Of a stretch of 57,797 bases of DNA, positions 24,937-33,973 are shown piece after piece. Made by a program: the position numbers and the translations under genes. The notes under the pieces were generated by a model. That model was given only the letters and a program-made list of their open reading frames with translations. It was not told where the DNA came from and searched no databases. Origin of the DNA: Candidatus Poribacteria bacterium (GTDB taxonomy: Bacteria; Poribacteria; WGA-4E; WGA-3G); the NCBI GenBank assembly GCA_012270795.1, contig JAAXHO010000080.1:1-57797 (forward strand), in the 5' to 3' direction. Positions within the stretch are counted from its first letter, which is position 1. The number at the start of each line of letters is the position of its first letter.

Positions 24937-25713
24937 ATGAAAAAGCCATCACTTTTCACAATATGTTTTGTAATATTCATTCTATGTTGGGTATTCTTGC
25001 GATTTTTCATCGGTGGGGTTATCTCAAAACCGATACCAAACAGCGTGATATTGATGTATATGGCATTGGTCTTCATCGCAATTCTGGTACATATCTCTGT
25101 GGAAGACACAAGGTTTCGGGAGTTTCTACGTCCTATTCACGAGACGCTCGTTGATGAGAATCGTAGTACCCGCAGACTTGTTTTTGCAGTGTTGATTCCG
25201 CTTCTTATGTGTGGTTTTACCTATACGAATATAGCCAAAAAGGCGAACCCCCCTGGGGACCCTCGAACAGTACATCCAACACCGCCAGACAATTTGATGT
25301 ACAAAGATATAGTTCTTGGGACAATGGATAAGGCGGAAAACCCTTTTCGCCATTATGAAAAGGATAATCCTGAGGCGTATAAGTCCCATATAGAGAACGG
25401 CAGAACCGTCTATTATCAGAACTGTTTTTATTGTCATGGGGACCATCTTGACGGTAAGGGACATTTTGCAGATGCGTTGAATCCGTTACCAGCGAATTTT
25501 CAAGACCCGGGCGTTCTTCCTAATTTCTCAGAATCATTCTTTTTCTGGCGAATTAGCAAAGGTGGGCCTGGAATGCCTGCATCTGGTACCCCTTGGAATT
25601 CTGCTATGCCTATTTGGGAAGATTATCTCACACAAGACGAAATTTGGGAAGTTATTCTGTTCCTATCCGACTACACCGGTTATAAACCGCGCACCTTCGG
25701 GGAGGGACACTAA
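24937..25713 (+). CDS. Membrane-anchored monohaem cytochrome c
   Basis: A 258-residue protein with two N-terminal hydrophobic helices, an amphipathic linker (ISVEDTRFREFLRPIHE), a third helix (RLVFAVLIPLLMCGFTY), then a periplasmic cytochrome c domain with CFYCH in NCFYCHGDHLDGKG. Candidate axial Met lies in GGPGMPASGTPWNSAMPIW. It stands between two other cytochrome genes of the bd-like module; the next gene starts only 2 bases after its stop. Likely role is electron transfer within that complex. Confidence 0.82.
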   Translation: MKKPSLFTICFVIFILCWVFLRFFIGGVISKPIPNSVILMYMALVFIAILVHISVEDTRFREFLRPIHETLVDENRSTRRLVFAVLIPLLMCGFTYTNIAKKANPPGDPRTVHPTPPDNLMYKDIVLGTMDKAENPFRHYEKDNPEAYKSHIENGRTVYYQNCFYCHGDHLDGKGHFADALNPLPANFQDPGVLPNFSESFFFWRISKGGPGMPASGTPWNSAMPIWEDYLTQDEIWEVILFLSDYTGYKPRTFGEGH

Positions 25714-25715
25714 AA

Positions 25716-27434
25716 ATGAAAATAAGAAATTATACCCTCTTACTTGTAATATTAGGCATGTTTTCTGTTGTCCCCTTTATCTTTGCGCAGGACACTGCAG
25801 ATGATGCTGAAGAAGCACAAAAGGTCGCAGCGGGAAAAGAGGTCTACGAAAAAAGTTGCGCACATTGCCACGGCACCGAAGGGCGCGGTGACGGTAGTGC
25901 TGCAGAAAACCTATTACCACAACCCAGAGATTTCACACGTGGACTATACAAGATACGTTCAACGGAAAGTGGTCAGCTGCCAACCGATCAAGATATGTTT
26001 GATATTATTACAGAAGGTATGCCTGGTACTTCTATGCCTGAATGGGAGACTGCTTTGGACGCGAAGGAACGTTGGCAAGTTGTGGCATATATTAAGACCT
26101 TCTATGAAGGTTTTAAGGAAAGTGAAACACCACCTAAAGAAATTAGTTTGAAAGGTAAAATTCCCTACTCTAAAGAGAGTATAGAAATTGGCAAAGAACT
26201 TTATACACAATTTGCATGCTATGAATGCCACGGAGATGTAGGACGTGGCGATGGCACATCCGCACCCACGTTGACAGATGAGTGGGACTATAAGAGTTGG
26301 CCAGCAAATCTTCACCAAAATTGGAATTACAGAGGTGGTAACGATATTGACGATATTTACAAGCGGTTCGTCGGTGGGATTGCCGGCTCCGCAATGCCTA
26401 TGTTTGAAGACCCCGCTTTCGGATTATCTATTGAGGAAGCCAAACGTTATACCCAATTGGACAATAAAGGTGAAATGACAGCGGCTGAGGAAGAAGAATA
26501 TACACAACTTGAAGATAAAATGGCGAACGCATTTGAGATCTTAGATCTTATAAATGCAGGTGAAGGAGACGAAGAACAAAGAAAGTTTTATGAAGAATCA
26601 ATGAAGACGTTTTATGAAAAAAGTTGGCATCTTGCGAACTATGTAAAATCTCTATCACCAGAAAAACGTCCCGAAGCAGCAATCGGTAAGAACGCACTCC
26701 GATCACAATATGTAGAAGGTGAATTGCCTCCGATGGATGATGCCGCATGGGATACACTCAAAGAAAGCTACTTTCCGCTTGTTGGGCAGATTATCGTTGA
26801 ACCGAGACAATTCAACCCGACAATTGACTCGGTTAGCGTCAAATCGTTTTATAACGACACGGAGGTTGCATTTCTCTTTATATGGGATGACCGCACGCAT
26901 AATACTTCAGAAGAAGAAAATGAAGATACAGGTAAGACTTATGAAGACGCAATGGCAATTCAGTTTCCGGTGAAAATCCCAAAAGGTCCGACATCACCGA
27001 AACCCTATTTCCTTTGGGGAGGAAAACTAGCTGTATATCTGTGGCAATGGCAAGCTTCTGCCCCACAGGAAATTACGGAACTTACAGCAAAAGGCATCAA
27101 TAATGCCACGGTTCAAGATGTCCAAACGGATATTCAAACTGACAGTGAATATACAAATGGACAATATAGGTTATGGGTCAAACGTCCTTTGGAAACTGGT
27201 GATAATAAAGACCTACAGTTGAAACCGGGTGTATTTGTACCAATTGCCTTCTCTGTATGGGATGGGGCAAACGGTGATGTTGAAACAAAACGGGTCATAT
27301 CAAGTTGGTATTCTTTTGTGTTAGAGCCTGTACCCTCAGTAAAAAGGTTTATTTATCCACCGATAGTGGCACTGCTCTCTTTAGGTTTGCTAATCGGTTT
27401 ACGAGGGTTTGTGCAACGCAGAAACACAGAATAG
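25716..27434 (+). CDS. Dihaem cytochrome c fused to an ethylbenzene-dehydrogenase-like haem domain
   Basis: A 572-residue protein: signal peptide, two cytochrome c domains (CAHCH near 47, CYECH near 168, each followed by GxGRGDG), then a domain from about 331 to 535. That domain resembles the haem-b-binding gamma subunit of ethylbenzene dehydrogenase and DMSO-reductase-family enzymes (PLVGQIIVEPRQFNPTIDSVSVKSFYNDTEVAFLFIWDD; PYFLWGGKLAVYLWQW). A C-terminal membrane anchor (PPIVALLSLGLLIGLRGFV) follows. This combination would chain two c haems to a possible b haem at the membrane surface. No molybdoenzyme gene is nearby, so the third domain probably serves as an electron relay rather than a dehydrogenase subunit. 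Confidence 0.8.
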   Translation: MKIRNYTLLLVILGMFSVVPFIFAQDTADDAEEAQKVAAGKEVYEKSCAHCHGTEGRGDGSAAENLLPQPRDFTRGLYKIRSTESGQLPTDQDMFDIITEGMPGTSMPEWETALDAKERWQVVAYIKTFYEGFKESETPPKEISLKGKIPYSKESIEIGKELYTQFACYECHGDVGRGDGTSAPTLTDEWDYKSWPANLHQNWNYRGGNDIDDIYKRFVGGIAGSAMPMFEDPAFGLSIEEAKRYTQLDNKGEMTAAEEEEYTQLEDKMANAFEILDLINAGEGDEEQRKFYEESMKTFYEKSWHLANYVKSLSPEKRPEAAIGKNALRSQYVEGELPPMDDAAWDTLKESYFPLVGQIIVEPRQFNPTIDSVSVKSFYNDTEVAFLFIWDDRTHNTSEEENEDTGKTYEDAMAIQFPVKIPKGPTSPKPYFLWGGKLAVYLWQWQASAPQEITELTAKGINNATVQDVQTDIQTDSEYTNGQYRLWVKRPLETGDNKDLQLKPGVFVPIAFSVWDGANGDVETKRVISSWYSFVLEPVPSVKRFIYPPIVALLSLGLLIGLRGFVQRRNTE

Positions 27435-27505
27435 AATGATATACAAACGATGAAAATAATAGGGTCAGTAATACCCTAAACCTACAATCATAAAGGAGAA
27501 AAAAA

Positions 27506-28312
27506 ATGAAAACGAAAATGTTTGCATACCTTGCACTTCTTATCGCATGTGGTTTCTCGCTAATTGTATTAGCAGACAATCACGAAGAAGAAGATATGAA
27601 TAAACTTGTTTTTCCAAAAGCCTATACCGCAGGCTCCGTTGCTAACGGAGGAAAAATAAGTGGCGTTGTAAAGTTTGATGGTGAAGTACCCGAAAAGAAA
27701 AAACTTGTAATCAATAAAGACCAAGCAGTTTGTGATGCCGTTCCTAAATTCGATGAATCACTTGTCGTTGGTGATGGTAACGTCTTGAAAAATACGATTG
27801 TCTATCTGATGGATATTACCAAAGGTAAAGATTTTGACAAGGACGCAAAACTGGAACTTGACCAAAAGGATTGTCGATTTGATCCACATGTGCAGATTGT
27901 TCCTGTTGGTGCAGTATTGACGGTTTTGAATAGTGATAAAGCAACGCACAATGTACATATCTTCGGGACAAAGAAAAACAATACATCTGTCAACAAACAG
28001 CAGCCAAAAACCCGCAAAAAAATGCGACTGTCACGTGAAGGTGTCGCCAAAGCACCGGAAGGTCCGGTTGAAGTCAAATGTGATATCCATGGCTGGATGA
28101 AGGCATGGATCGCTTATGTGCCACACCCCTACTTTGCTGTGACAAACGAAAAAGGTGAATTCACGCTTGAAAATGTTCCACCAGGCACCTACAAGTTAGG
28201 GTATTGGCATGAAGTGTGTGGCACGAATAACAAAGAACCTGTTGCTGTTAAAGTCGAAGCAGGGGGAGAACTCAAGCAAGACTTCACACTGAAAATCAAA
28301 GAGTCCAAGTGA
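27506..28312 (+). CDS. Periplasmic cupredoxin-like protein (second paralogue)
   Basis: A 268-residue exported protein (signal peptide ending in VLADN) after AAAGGAG. It shares architecture with the gene at 20565: GGKISGVVKFDGEVPEKKKLVIN, a DQKDCRFDPH block, His in THNVH (about 148) and CDIHGWM (about 191-197), then a carboxypeptidase-regulatory-like C-terminus (GEFTLENVPPGTYKLGYWHE). The His, Cys, His, Met set indicates type-1 copper. Its stop overlaps the GTG start of the ABC ATPase (GTGA), so the two are in one transcript. It probably shuttles electrons to an oxidase. Confidence 0.8.
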   Translation: MKTKMFAYLALLIACGFSLIVLADNHEEEDMNKLVFPKAYTAGSVANGGKISGVVKFDGEVPEKKKLVINKDQAVCDAVPKFDESLVVGDGNVLKNTIVYLMDITKGKDFDKDAKLELDQKDCRFDPHVQIVPVGAVLTVLNSDKATHNVHIFGTKKNNTSVNKQQPKTRKKMRLSREGVAKAPEGPVEVKCDIHGWMKAWIAYVPHPYFAVTNEKGEFTLENVPPGTYKLGYWHEVCGTNNKEPVAVKVEAGGELKQDFTLKIKESK

Positions 28313-29229
28313 GTAAAAACACGATTACGGTCGAAAACCTAACGCACCATTACGGAACACGTTGTGCGTTGGATAACTTAAGTTTGACCGTATTTCAAGG
28401 TGAGATTTTTTGCTTGCTCGGACCGAATGGAAGCGGAAAAACAACCCTTTTTAAAATTCTGTCTACGTTGATGCCACTTACATCTGGCACTGTCAACATT
28501 CTCGGATTTGACCTACGCACACAGACAAAAGCGATACGGAAATTATTGGGGGTTGTTTTTCAGCATCCTGCACTTGACATAAAACTCACTGTTAGGGAAA
28601 ATTTACGACATCACGGACATCTCTATGGACTCAACGGCAAAAACCTGAGTCACCGAATTTCTGAACTACTTGAAAAGTTTGGTATCGTAAATAGAGCGAA
28701 TGACCTTGTTGAAAAGTTATCTGGAGGCTTACAAAGACGCGTAGAAATCGCCAAAGCAATGCTACATTCACCTTCTGTTTTACTGCTTGATGAACCAAGT
28801 AGTGGGTTGGATGTAGGGGTGCGGCGGCAACTCAATGACTATCTGAAACTACTTGTAGAGACCGAAGACATCCTTATTCTACTCACAACACATCTGATGG
28901 ATGAAGCAGATGAATGCACACGTGTTGGTATCCTTGATTCTGGTAGGTTAGTTGCTCTTGGAACACCTGAGGAACTCAAGGCACAAATTGGTGGGGATGT
29001 TGTACTGATAGAAAGTGATAATAGCGAAACACTCAGCACAGCAATTGTTGACAAGTTCAATGTTACACCGGTTCTTATAGAGGATCGTTTATGCATTGAA
29101 TGCCAAAATGCACATGAATTTGTTAGAGATGTTGTCGCAGCATTTCCTGATGAAATTCAAGCGATTCGTTTCGGAAAACCGACATTAGAGGACGTGTTCA
29201 TCAAGTTAACAGGCAACCCTTTTGAGTAA
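28309..29229 (+). CDS. ABC transporter ATP-binding protein (DrrA type)
   Basis: A 306-residue ATPase. Walker A GPNGSGKT, signature LSGGLQRR, Walker B LLLDEPSSGLD and the switch His in TTHLMDE are intact. The C-terminal extension ending TLEDVFIKLTGNPFE is typical of the DrrA/NatA group that pairs with ABC-2 permeases. The GTG start overlaps the preceding cupredoxin stop by 4 bases. Its partner permease follows. Location between cupredoxin and oxidase genes suggests export of something needed for oxidase or copper-site assembly, but the substrate is unknown. Confidence 0.92.
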   Translation: MSKNTITVENLTHHYGTRCALDNLSLTVFQGEIFCLLGPNGSGKTTLFKILSTLMPLTSGTVNILGFDLRTQTKAIRKLLGVVFQHPALDIKLTVRENLRHHGHLYGLNGKNLSHRISELLEKFGIVNRANDLVEKLSGGLQRRVEIAKAMLHSPSVLLLDEPSSGLDVGVRRQLNDYLKLLVETEDILILLTTHLMDEADECTRVGILDSGRLVALGTPEELKAQIGGDVVLIESDNSETLSTAIVDKFNVTPVLIEDRLCIECQNAHEFVRDVVAAFPDEIQAIRFGKPTLEDVFIKLTGNPFE

Positions 29230-29300
29230 TAACTCTTGTAAGAGGTTTTGTAAACCCGATGAATATACACCACTCACAGATGCTTTAGAGGAAGAACGGT

Positions 29301-30083
29301 TTGAACAACGTTCTGCTACCTGTCTCAACAATTTGGTGGCGTGAAATCATCAGGTTTTATCGACAACGAAGTCGCCTTTTCAGTGCGATTGTGCAACCAT
29401 TTGTGTTTTGGATTCTCATCGGTAGTGGTCTGAGTGCCTCGTTTAAGCCTGCGGGTATATCAGAGCAAACAGGATATATTGAATACTTTTATCCCGGAAT
29501 TGTCGTTTTAGTCTTGCTATTTACTGCCATTTTCGCTACAATCTCTGTTGTGAATGAACGGCGCGAAGGTTTTCTGCAGGGAGTACTTGTAGCCCCCGTT
29601 GCAAGATGGGGTATCGTTCTTGGACAAGCATTAGGTGGCACAATCTTAGCACTACTGCAAGGCGCGCTTCTGTTGTTCCTCGCGCCATTGATCGGAATTA
29701 GATTCGGGATTATATCCTTGGTCTTAACGTTAGGGGTGATGACACTTTTGGCGTTTGGTTTGACAAACCTTGGATTGCTGATCGCCTGGCGGATGGACTC
29801 TACACAAGGTTTTCATGCGATCATGAACCTTATACTCATACCGATCTGGCTGCTATCAGGAGCGTTTTTTCCAAGTGCTGATGCCCCCGGTTGGTTAGCA
29901 TGGAGCATGAAACTAAATCCTTTAACTTACGGGCTCGCTGCACTTCGTCGTAGTCTCTATTTTGGCATGACAACGACAATTGGTGACATGCCAGCATGGA
30001 CTTTTTCTTTATTGATTGTAACCCTTTTTAGTATCTTGACCTACTTGGGCGCAACGCTGACTGCTACTGCAAAAACATACTAA
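29301..30083 (+). CDS. ABC-2 type transporter permease
   Basis: A 260-residue membrane protein with about six helices. TTG 29301 has GAGGAAGA upstream. The cytoplasmic N-terminus (TIWWREIIRFYRQRSRLFSAIVQP) and the EYFYPGIVVLVLLFTAIF and NLILIPIWLLSGAFFPSADAPGWL segments are characteristic of ABC-2 permeases of the DrrB type. It forms a transporter with the ATPase at 28309. The 71-base gap between the two holds no gene. Confidence 0.9.
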   Translation: MNNVLLPVSTIWWREIIRFYRQRSRLFSAIVQPFVFWILIGSGLSASFKPAGISEQTGYIEYFYPGIVVLVLLFTAIFATISVVNERREGFLQGVLVAPVARWGIVLGQALGGTILALLQGALLLFLAPLIGIRFGIISLVLTLGVMTLLAFGLTNLGLLIAWRMDSTQGFHAIMNLILIPIWLLSGAFFPSADAPGWLAWSMKLNPLTYGLAALRRSLYFGMTTTIGDMPAWTFSLLIVTLFSILTYLGATLTATAKTY

Positions 30084-30136
30084 AAATGCACGCCTAAAAA
30101 ATAATTATGTCTACGATTTTGGAAAAGGAGGAATGA

Positions 30137-30796
30137 ATGCTTCATTGGCTTCCAAAAAATATATCAAAGCACCCGCAATATGTAGATACCCTCTTTACAC
30201 TCATATATTGGATTACATTAGTGGTTCTTGTGCTGGTGTTTGCTACACTGATTGTATTCCTAATTATGTATCGGCATAGAGAAGGACACCGTGCTGAGTA
30301 CATTGAAGGGAGTACGAAACTTGAAATCATTTGGACAACTGCTACAACGGTAATTGTGTTTGGACTGGCAATGCTCAGTTTTCCAGAGTGGAACAAACTG
30401 AAAGCAACACCTGAAAATCCAGACTATGTTGTTCAGGTCCGAGGTGAACAATTTAACTGGTATATGATCTACCATGGTCCAGACAATGAATTCGGTACGG
30501 ATGACGATCTGGAATTGGAAAATGAATTGTATGTACCAATAGATAAGGATATACAAATTGAATTAACTTCTATAGATGTAATTCATAGTTTTTTTATACC
30601 GAATCTACGATTGAAACAGGACGCACTGCCAAATCGGGTGCTTAAAAACATCATGTTTAACGCACAAGAAACAGGTCGGTATGAAATTCCGTGTGCCGAA
30701 CTTTGTGGGTTTGGACACGCAGAAATGCGTGGTTATCTCATTGTAAAAACACAAGATGAATATGATGCTTGGGTTAAGGAACAGTGGCCCGAATAA
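30137..30796 (+). CDS. coxB: Cytochrome c oxidase subunit II
   Basis: A 219-residue subunit with two N-terminal membrane helices and a periplasmic cupredoxin domain that binds the dinuclear CuA centre. The CuA ligands are present: His in DVIHSFFIP and CAELCGFGHAEM (about 185-196), giving two Cys, His and Met. The aromatic electron-entry patch (EQFNWYMIYHG) is seen. There is no fused cytochrome c domain, so electrons must come from a separate cytochrome or cupredoxin. ATG 30137 is 6 bases after AAAGGAGGA-type sequence. First structural gene of the haem-copper oxidase locus. Confidence 0.95.
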   Translation: MLHWLPKNISKHPQYVDTLFTLIYWITLVVLVLVFATLIVFLIMYRHREGHRAEYIEGSTKLEIIWTTATTVIVFGLAMLSFPEWNKLKATPENPDYVVQVRGEQFNWYMIYHGPDNEFGTDDDLELENELYVPIDKDIQIELTSIDVIHSFFIPNLRLKQDALPNRVLKNIMFNAQETGRYEIPCAELCGFGHAEMRGYLIVKTQDEYDAWVKEQWPE

Positions 30797-30865
30797 GACA
30801 TACCCACGCGACCTATATAAACAACGTTTTGCAATTGTCCGGTCGCGGAAAGGAGTAAAATAGTG

Positions 30866-32809
30866 ATGCAAGAAAACGAAAATATATCACATGAAAATAA
30901 CGATGATGATCAGCACGAACATGCACATGACGACAACGATGCCGAACAACACACACATGAGCATGACGATGATGGACAACATGCACACGCACATCACCAT
31001 GAAGAGAGTTTTATAAGCAAATACATCTTCTCGCTTGACCACAAGATGATCGGTAAGCAGTTTTTGATCTACGGACTGATCATGCTTTTTGTAGGCGGTG
31101 GACTTGCTCTCCTCTTTAGATGGAAACTCGCCTATCCCGAAAAACCATTACCCTTCATCGGTGTATCGCAACAGTATCTGGACGACGGTGAAGTCGTCAC
31201 TGGTGCCGATAAGAGGTGGGAACGTATCTTCGATTCCGAAAAAGAAGAGTGGGTGGAAGTCAATATGCCTGCGGGAGTCATGACAGATGCGTTCTACAAC
31301 ATGCTATTTACAATGCATGCAACAATCATGGTATTCTTTGTCGTTGTACCAATATTAGTGGGGGCATTCGGGAACTTCCTAATTCCACTGATGATCGGGA
31401 CGCGGGATATGGCATTCCCTGTTCTGAACATGCTTTCATTTTGGCTTGCGGTACTTGCAGCAATTGTGATGGCAGTCGGGTTTTTCGTGCCGGATGGACA
31501 TGCTGCATCAGGGTGGACAGGTTATGCACCGCTCTCAGCAGACCCGCAATGGACAGGTGTCGGATGGGGACAAAACTTGTGGGCAATCAGCTTGCTTATA
31601 CAAGGGTTTTCCTCCTTGGTCGGTTCTATTAACTACATAACAACAGTTATCAACATGCGTGCCCCAGGGATGACATTCTTTAGACTGCCTTTAGTCATCT
31701 GGTCTCTATTCATCGTTGCAATTCTGTTACTGCTTGCCTTCCCCGTGTTGTCCTCTGCTTTAGCACTGCTAATCTTTGATAGACTCGCGGGTACTACCTT
31801 CTTTACGACGACGGCTGAAGGTGGTGGTGACCCGCTTCTCTGGCAACACCTCTTCTGGTTCTTCGGTCACCCAGAGGTATATATTCTCATTCTACCCGGT
31901 ATGGGTATTGCTTCCGAATTAATCGCTGTTAATTCACGGAAACCGATATTCGGATATCACTCTATGGTCTATGCCATGATCGCAATCGCCTTCTTGGGTT
32001 GGATTGTCTGGGGACACCACATGTTCCAAAGTGGCATGCAACCAGGAATGGGGGCATTCTTCATGACAACAACAATGCTCATTGCAGTACCTTCTGCCAT
32101 TAAGACATTTAACTGGCTCGGAACGATGTTCAAAGGTTCAATCCGATTTACGACACCGATGCTGCACGGTATTGCTTTCGTATCCATGTTTGTGATTGGT
32201 GGACTCAGTGGAATCTACATGGCGAACACACCTGTGGACATCTTCATTCATGATACATACTACATCGTAGCACACATACACTATGTCGTCTTTGGTGGAA
32301 GTCTGTTCGCAATTTTCGGTGGCATCGTCTTCTGGTTCCCAAAAATGTATGGACGTTATATGAATGACGCTTTAAACAAAATTCATTTTTGGATAACCTT
32401 TATTGCCTTTAATTGCACGTTCTTCCCAATGCATATTCTCGGAGTAGGTGGACATAGAAGACGGATATCCAACCCGTTAGCAGAAACAGTTGGTGATGTG
32501 GTTACACAAGAATCACTGTTCGCGGATATGAACATCTTCATCACAATGAGTGCATTCACATTGGGGTTTGCACAATTGATACTTGTCTTCAATTTCTTCT
32601 GGAGCATCTATAAAGGCAAGGTGGCAGAAAAGAATCCGTGGCATGTTACCACATTGGAATGGGAGGCACCGACACCTGTGCCGCACGGAAATTTTGAACA
32701 AATTCCAACTGTGCATAGAGGACCCTATGAATACAGCGTCCCCGGCGAAGAATCCGATTGGATTCCGCAAACTCAACCTGAACCTGCACCAGCAGGCGGT
32801 GGAGATTAG
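30866..32809 (+). CDS. coxA: Cytochrome c oxidase subunit I (A1-type haem-copper oxidase)
   Basis: The catalytic subunit carrying low-spin haem, the high-spin haem and CuB. Motifs: FTMHATIMVFF (haem ligand region), WFFGHPEVYILILPG with the CuB His, the A1-type Glu and the His-Tyr pair, KPIFGYHSMVYAM with the K-channel Lys, GHHMF with two CuB His, and HDTYYIVAHIHYV with further haem ligands. ATG 30866 is preferred to GTG 30863 given the AAAGGAG site. The first 45 residues are an unusual Asp/Glu/His-rich extension with well over ten histidines, not a normal part of subunit I and possibly metal binding. The C-terminus is Pro rich. Confidence 0.96.
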   Translation: MQENENISHENNDDDQHEHAHDDNDAEQHTHEHDDDGQHAHAHHHEESFISKYIFSLDHKMIGKQFLIYGLIMLFVGGGLALLFRWKLAYPEKPLPFIGVSQQYLDDGEVVTGADKRWERIFDSEKEEWVEVNMPAGVMTDAFYNMLFTMHATIMVFFVVVPILVGAFGNFLIPLMIGTRDMAFPVLNMLSFWLAVLAAIVMAVGFFVPDGHAASGWTGYAPLSADPQWTGVGWGQNLWAISLLIQGFSSLVGSINYITTVINMRAPGMTFFRLPLVIWSLFIVAILLLLAFPVLSSALALLIFDRLAGTTFFTTTAEGGGDPLLWQHLFWFFGHPEVYILILPGMGIASELIAVNSRKPIFGYHSMVYAMIAIAFLGWIVWGHHMFQSGMQPGMGAFFMTTTMLIAVPSAIKTFNWLGTMFKGSIRFTTPMLHGIAFVSMFVIGGLSGIYMANTPVDIFIHDTYYIVAHIHYVVFGGSLFAIFGGIVFWFPKMYGRYMNDALNKIHFWITFIAFNCTFFPMHILGVGGHRRRISNPLAETVGDVVTQESLFADMNIFITMSAFTLGFAQLILVFNFFWSIYKGKVAEKNPWHVTTLEWEAPTPVPHGNFEQIPTVHRGPYEYSVPGEESDWIPQTQPEPAPAGGGD

Positions 32810-32830
32810 TTGGAAAAAGTAAAATGCATC

Positions 32831-32857
32831 GGTAGGTGCGGTTTCTAACCGCACCTA
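32831..32857. repeat. Dispersed stem-loop repeat, GTAGGTGCGG type
   Basis: TAGGTGCGGTT pairs with AACCGCACCTA around TCT. Lies 21 bases after coxA and may act as a terminator or mRNA-end hairpin. The same sequence recurs at 45340. Confidence 0.65.
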
Positions 32858-32878
32858 TTAACAACCGATTTCATAAAT

Positions 32879-32904
32879 GGTAGGAGGGGTTTCTAACCCC
32901 GATT
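32879..32904. repeat. Dispersed stem-loop repeat, GTAGGAGGGG type
   Basis: GGGGTT and AACCCC pair around TCT within GGTAGGAGGGGTTTCTAACC. Second hairpin of the family in the coxA-ctaA gap, and similar to the pair at 46753-46822. Confidence 0.6.
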
Positions 32905-32983
32905 TACTAAACACGCGATCCGTTGAATTTAGACAAAATCGCATTTATGAGATACACTGTAGAAAAATTCCTGCGGAAAGTAC

Positions 32984-33964
32984 ATGAAGAAACAAAGCAG
33001 CTATAGTCCATGGCTATATAGAGTAGCATATCTTACCGCAGGGGCAACTTTTTTACTGATTGTCGTTGGAGGGATTGTAACAAGCACTGAGTCTGGATTA
33101 GCAGTGCCAGACTGGCCAACAACCTTCGGATACAATATGTTTCTATATCCGTTATCCGAAATGGAAGGTGGTGTCTTATATGAACACAGTCATCGCTTGA
33201 TGGGATCGTTAGTTGGTCTTTTGACGATTGCCCTGTTTGTCATGTTATTGGTCAAAGATTCACGCGGATGGATAAAGTGGCTTGGTTTCACGGCTTTCAT
33301 TGCTGTTTGTGTGCAGGGTGCTCTTGGCGGATTACGGGTACTTCTTGATGGCCCAGAGGTTGCCAAGTTTAGTCATAATTTAGCGATAGTTCACGCGATA
33401 GTACATGCATGCTTAGCACAAGCCTTCTTCGCTTTGCTTTGTGGGATATGCTGGTTCACCTCACGGGATTGGATTGAAAATCAAGACCAAACAGAAAAGG
33501 CAATTGATAACGTATCAGCAAAGAAACTGCGACGGTTAAGTCTGATTACTACGTGTCTGATATATGTCCAACTTATTTTCGGAGCAGTTTTACGACATAC
33601 AGGAAACAGATTAGACGCGCATTTACTTTTTGCGTTCTTGGTTACACTTCACATTTTTCTGTTGCTTAGACGTATTTTTAGCAGTGGTGAGGAAATACAA
33701 GGAATTGGTCAGACATTACCATTGATATTATTCGGATTACTTGCAGTGCAGTTGATCCTTGGCACAGGAGCTTATATTACGACACTAACTTCCTTAAGTG
33801 AAACAGTATCAGCATTACTAACACATATTATTACGACTTCCCACGTAGCAGTTGGTGCACTTATGTTGGTAAGTAGTTTTGTAATTACATTGAAAATTTA
33901 TCGGTTCACAGATACGTCTGTTCCAATAGAAATATCAGTCAGCAATGTGCTGGTTGCCGAATGA
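32984..33964 (+). CDS. ctaA: Haem A synthase (CtaA/Cox15)
   Basis: Converts haem O to haem A by oxidising the C8 methyl group. A 326-residue protein with about eight helices. Family signatures: VVGGIVTSTESGLAVPDWPTTFG, EHSHRLMGSLVGLL (paired haem His region), GALGGLRVLLDG, LRHTGNRLDAHL in the second half and a final TTSHVAVGA. It lies directly before the haem O synthase gene (9 bases), together supplying haem A for the adjacent aa3-type oxidase. Confidence 0.93.
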   Translation: MKKQSSYSPWLYRVAYLTAGATFLLIVVGGIVTSTESGLAVPDWPTTFGYNMFLYPLSEMEGGVLYEHSHRLMGSLVGLLTIALFVMLLVKDSRGWIKWLGFTAFIAVCVQGALGGLRVLLDGPEVAKFSHNLAIVHAIVHACLAQAFFALLCGICWFTSRDWIENQDQTEKAIDNVSAKKLRRLSLITTCLIYVQLIFGAVLRHTGNRLDAHLLFAFLVTLHIFLLLRRIFSSGEEIQGIGQTLPLILFGLLAVQLILGTGAYITTLTSLSETVSALLTHIITTSHVAVGALMLVSSFVITLKIYRFTDTSVPIEISVSNVLVAE

Positions 33965-33973
33965 GATAAAACC

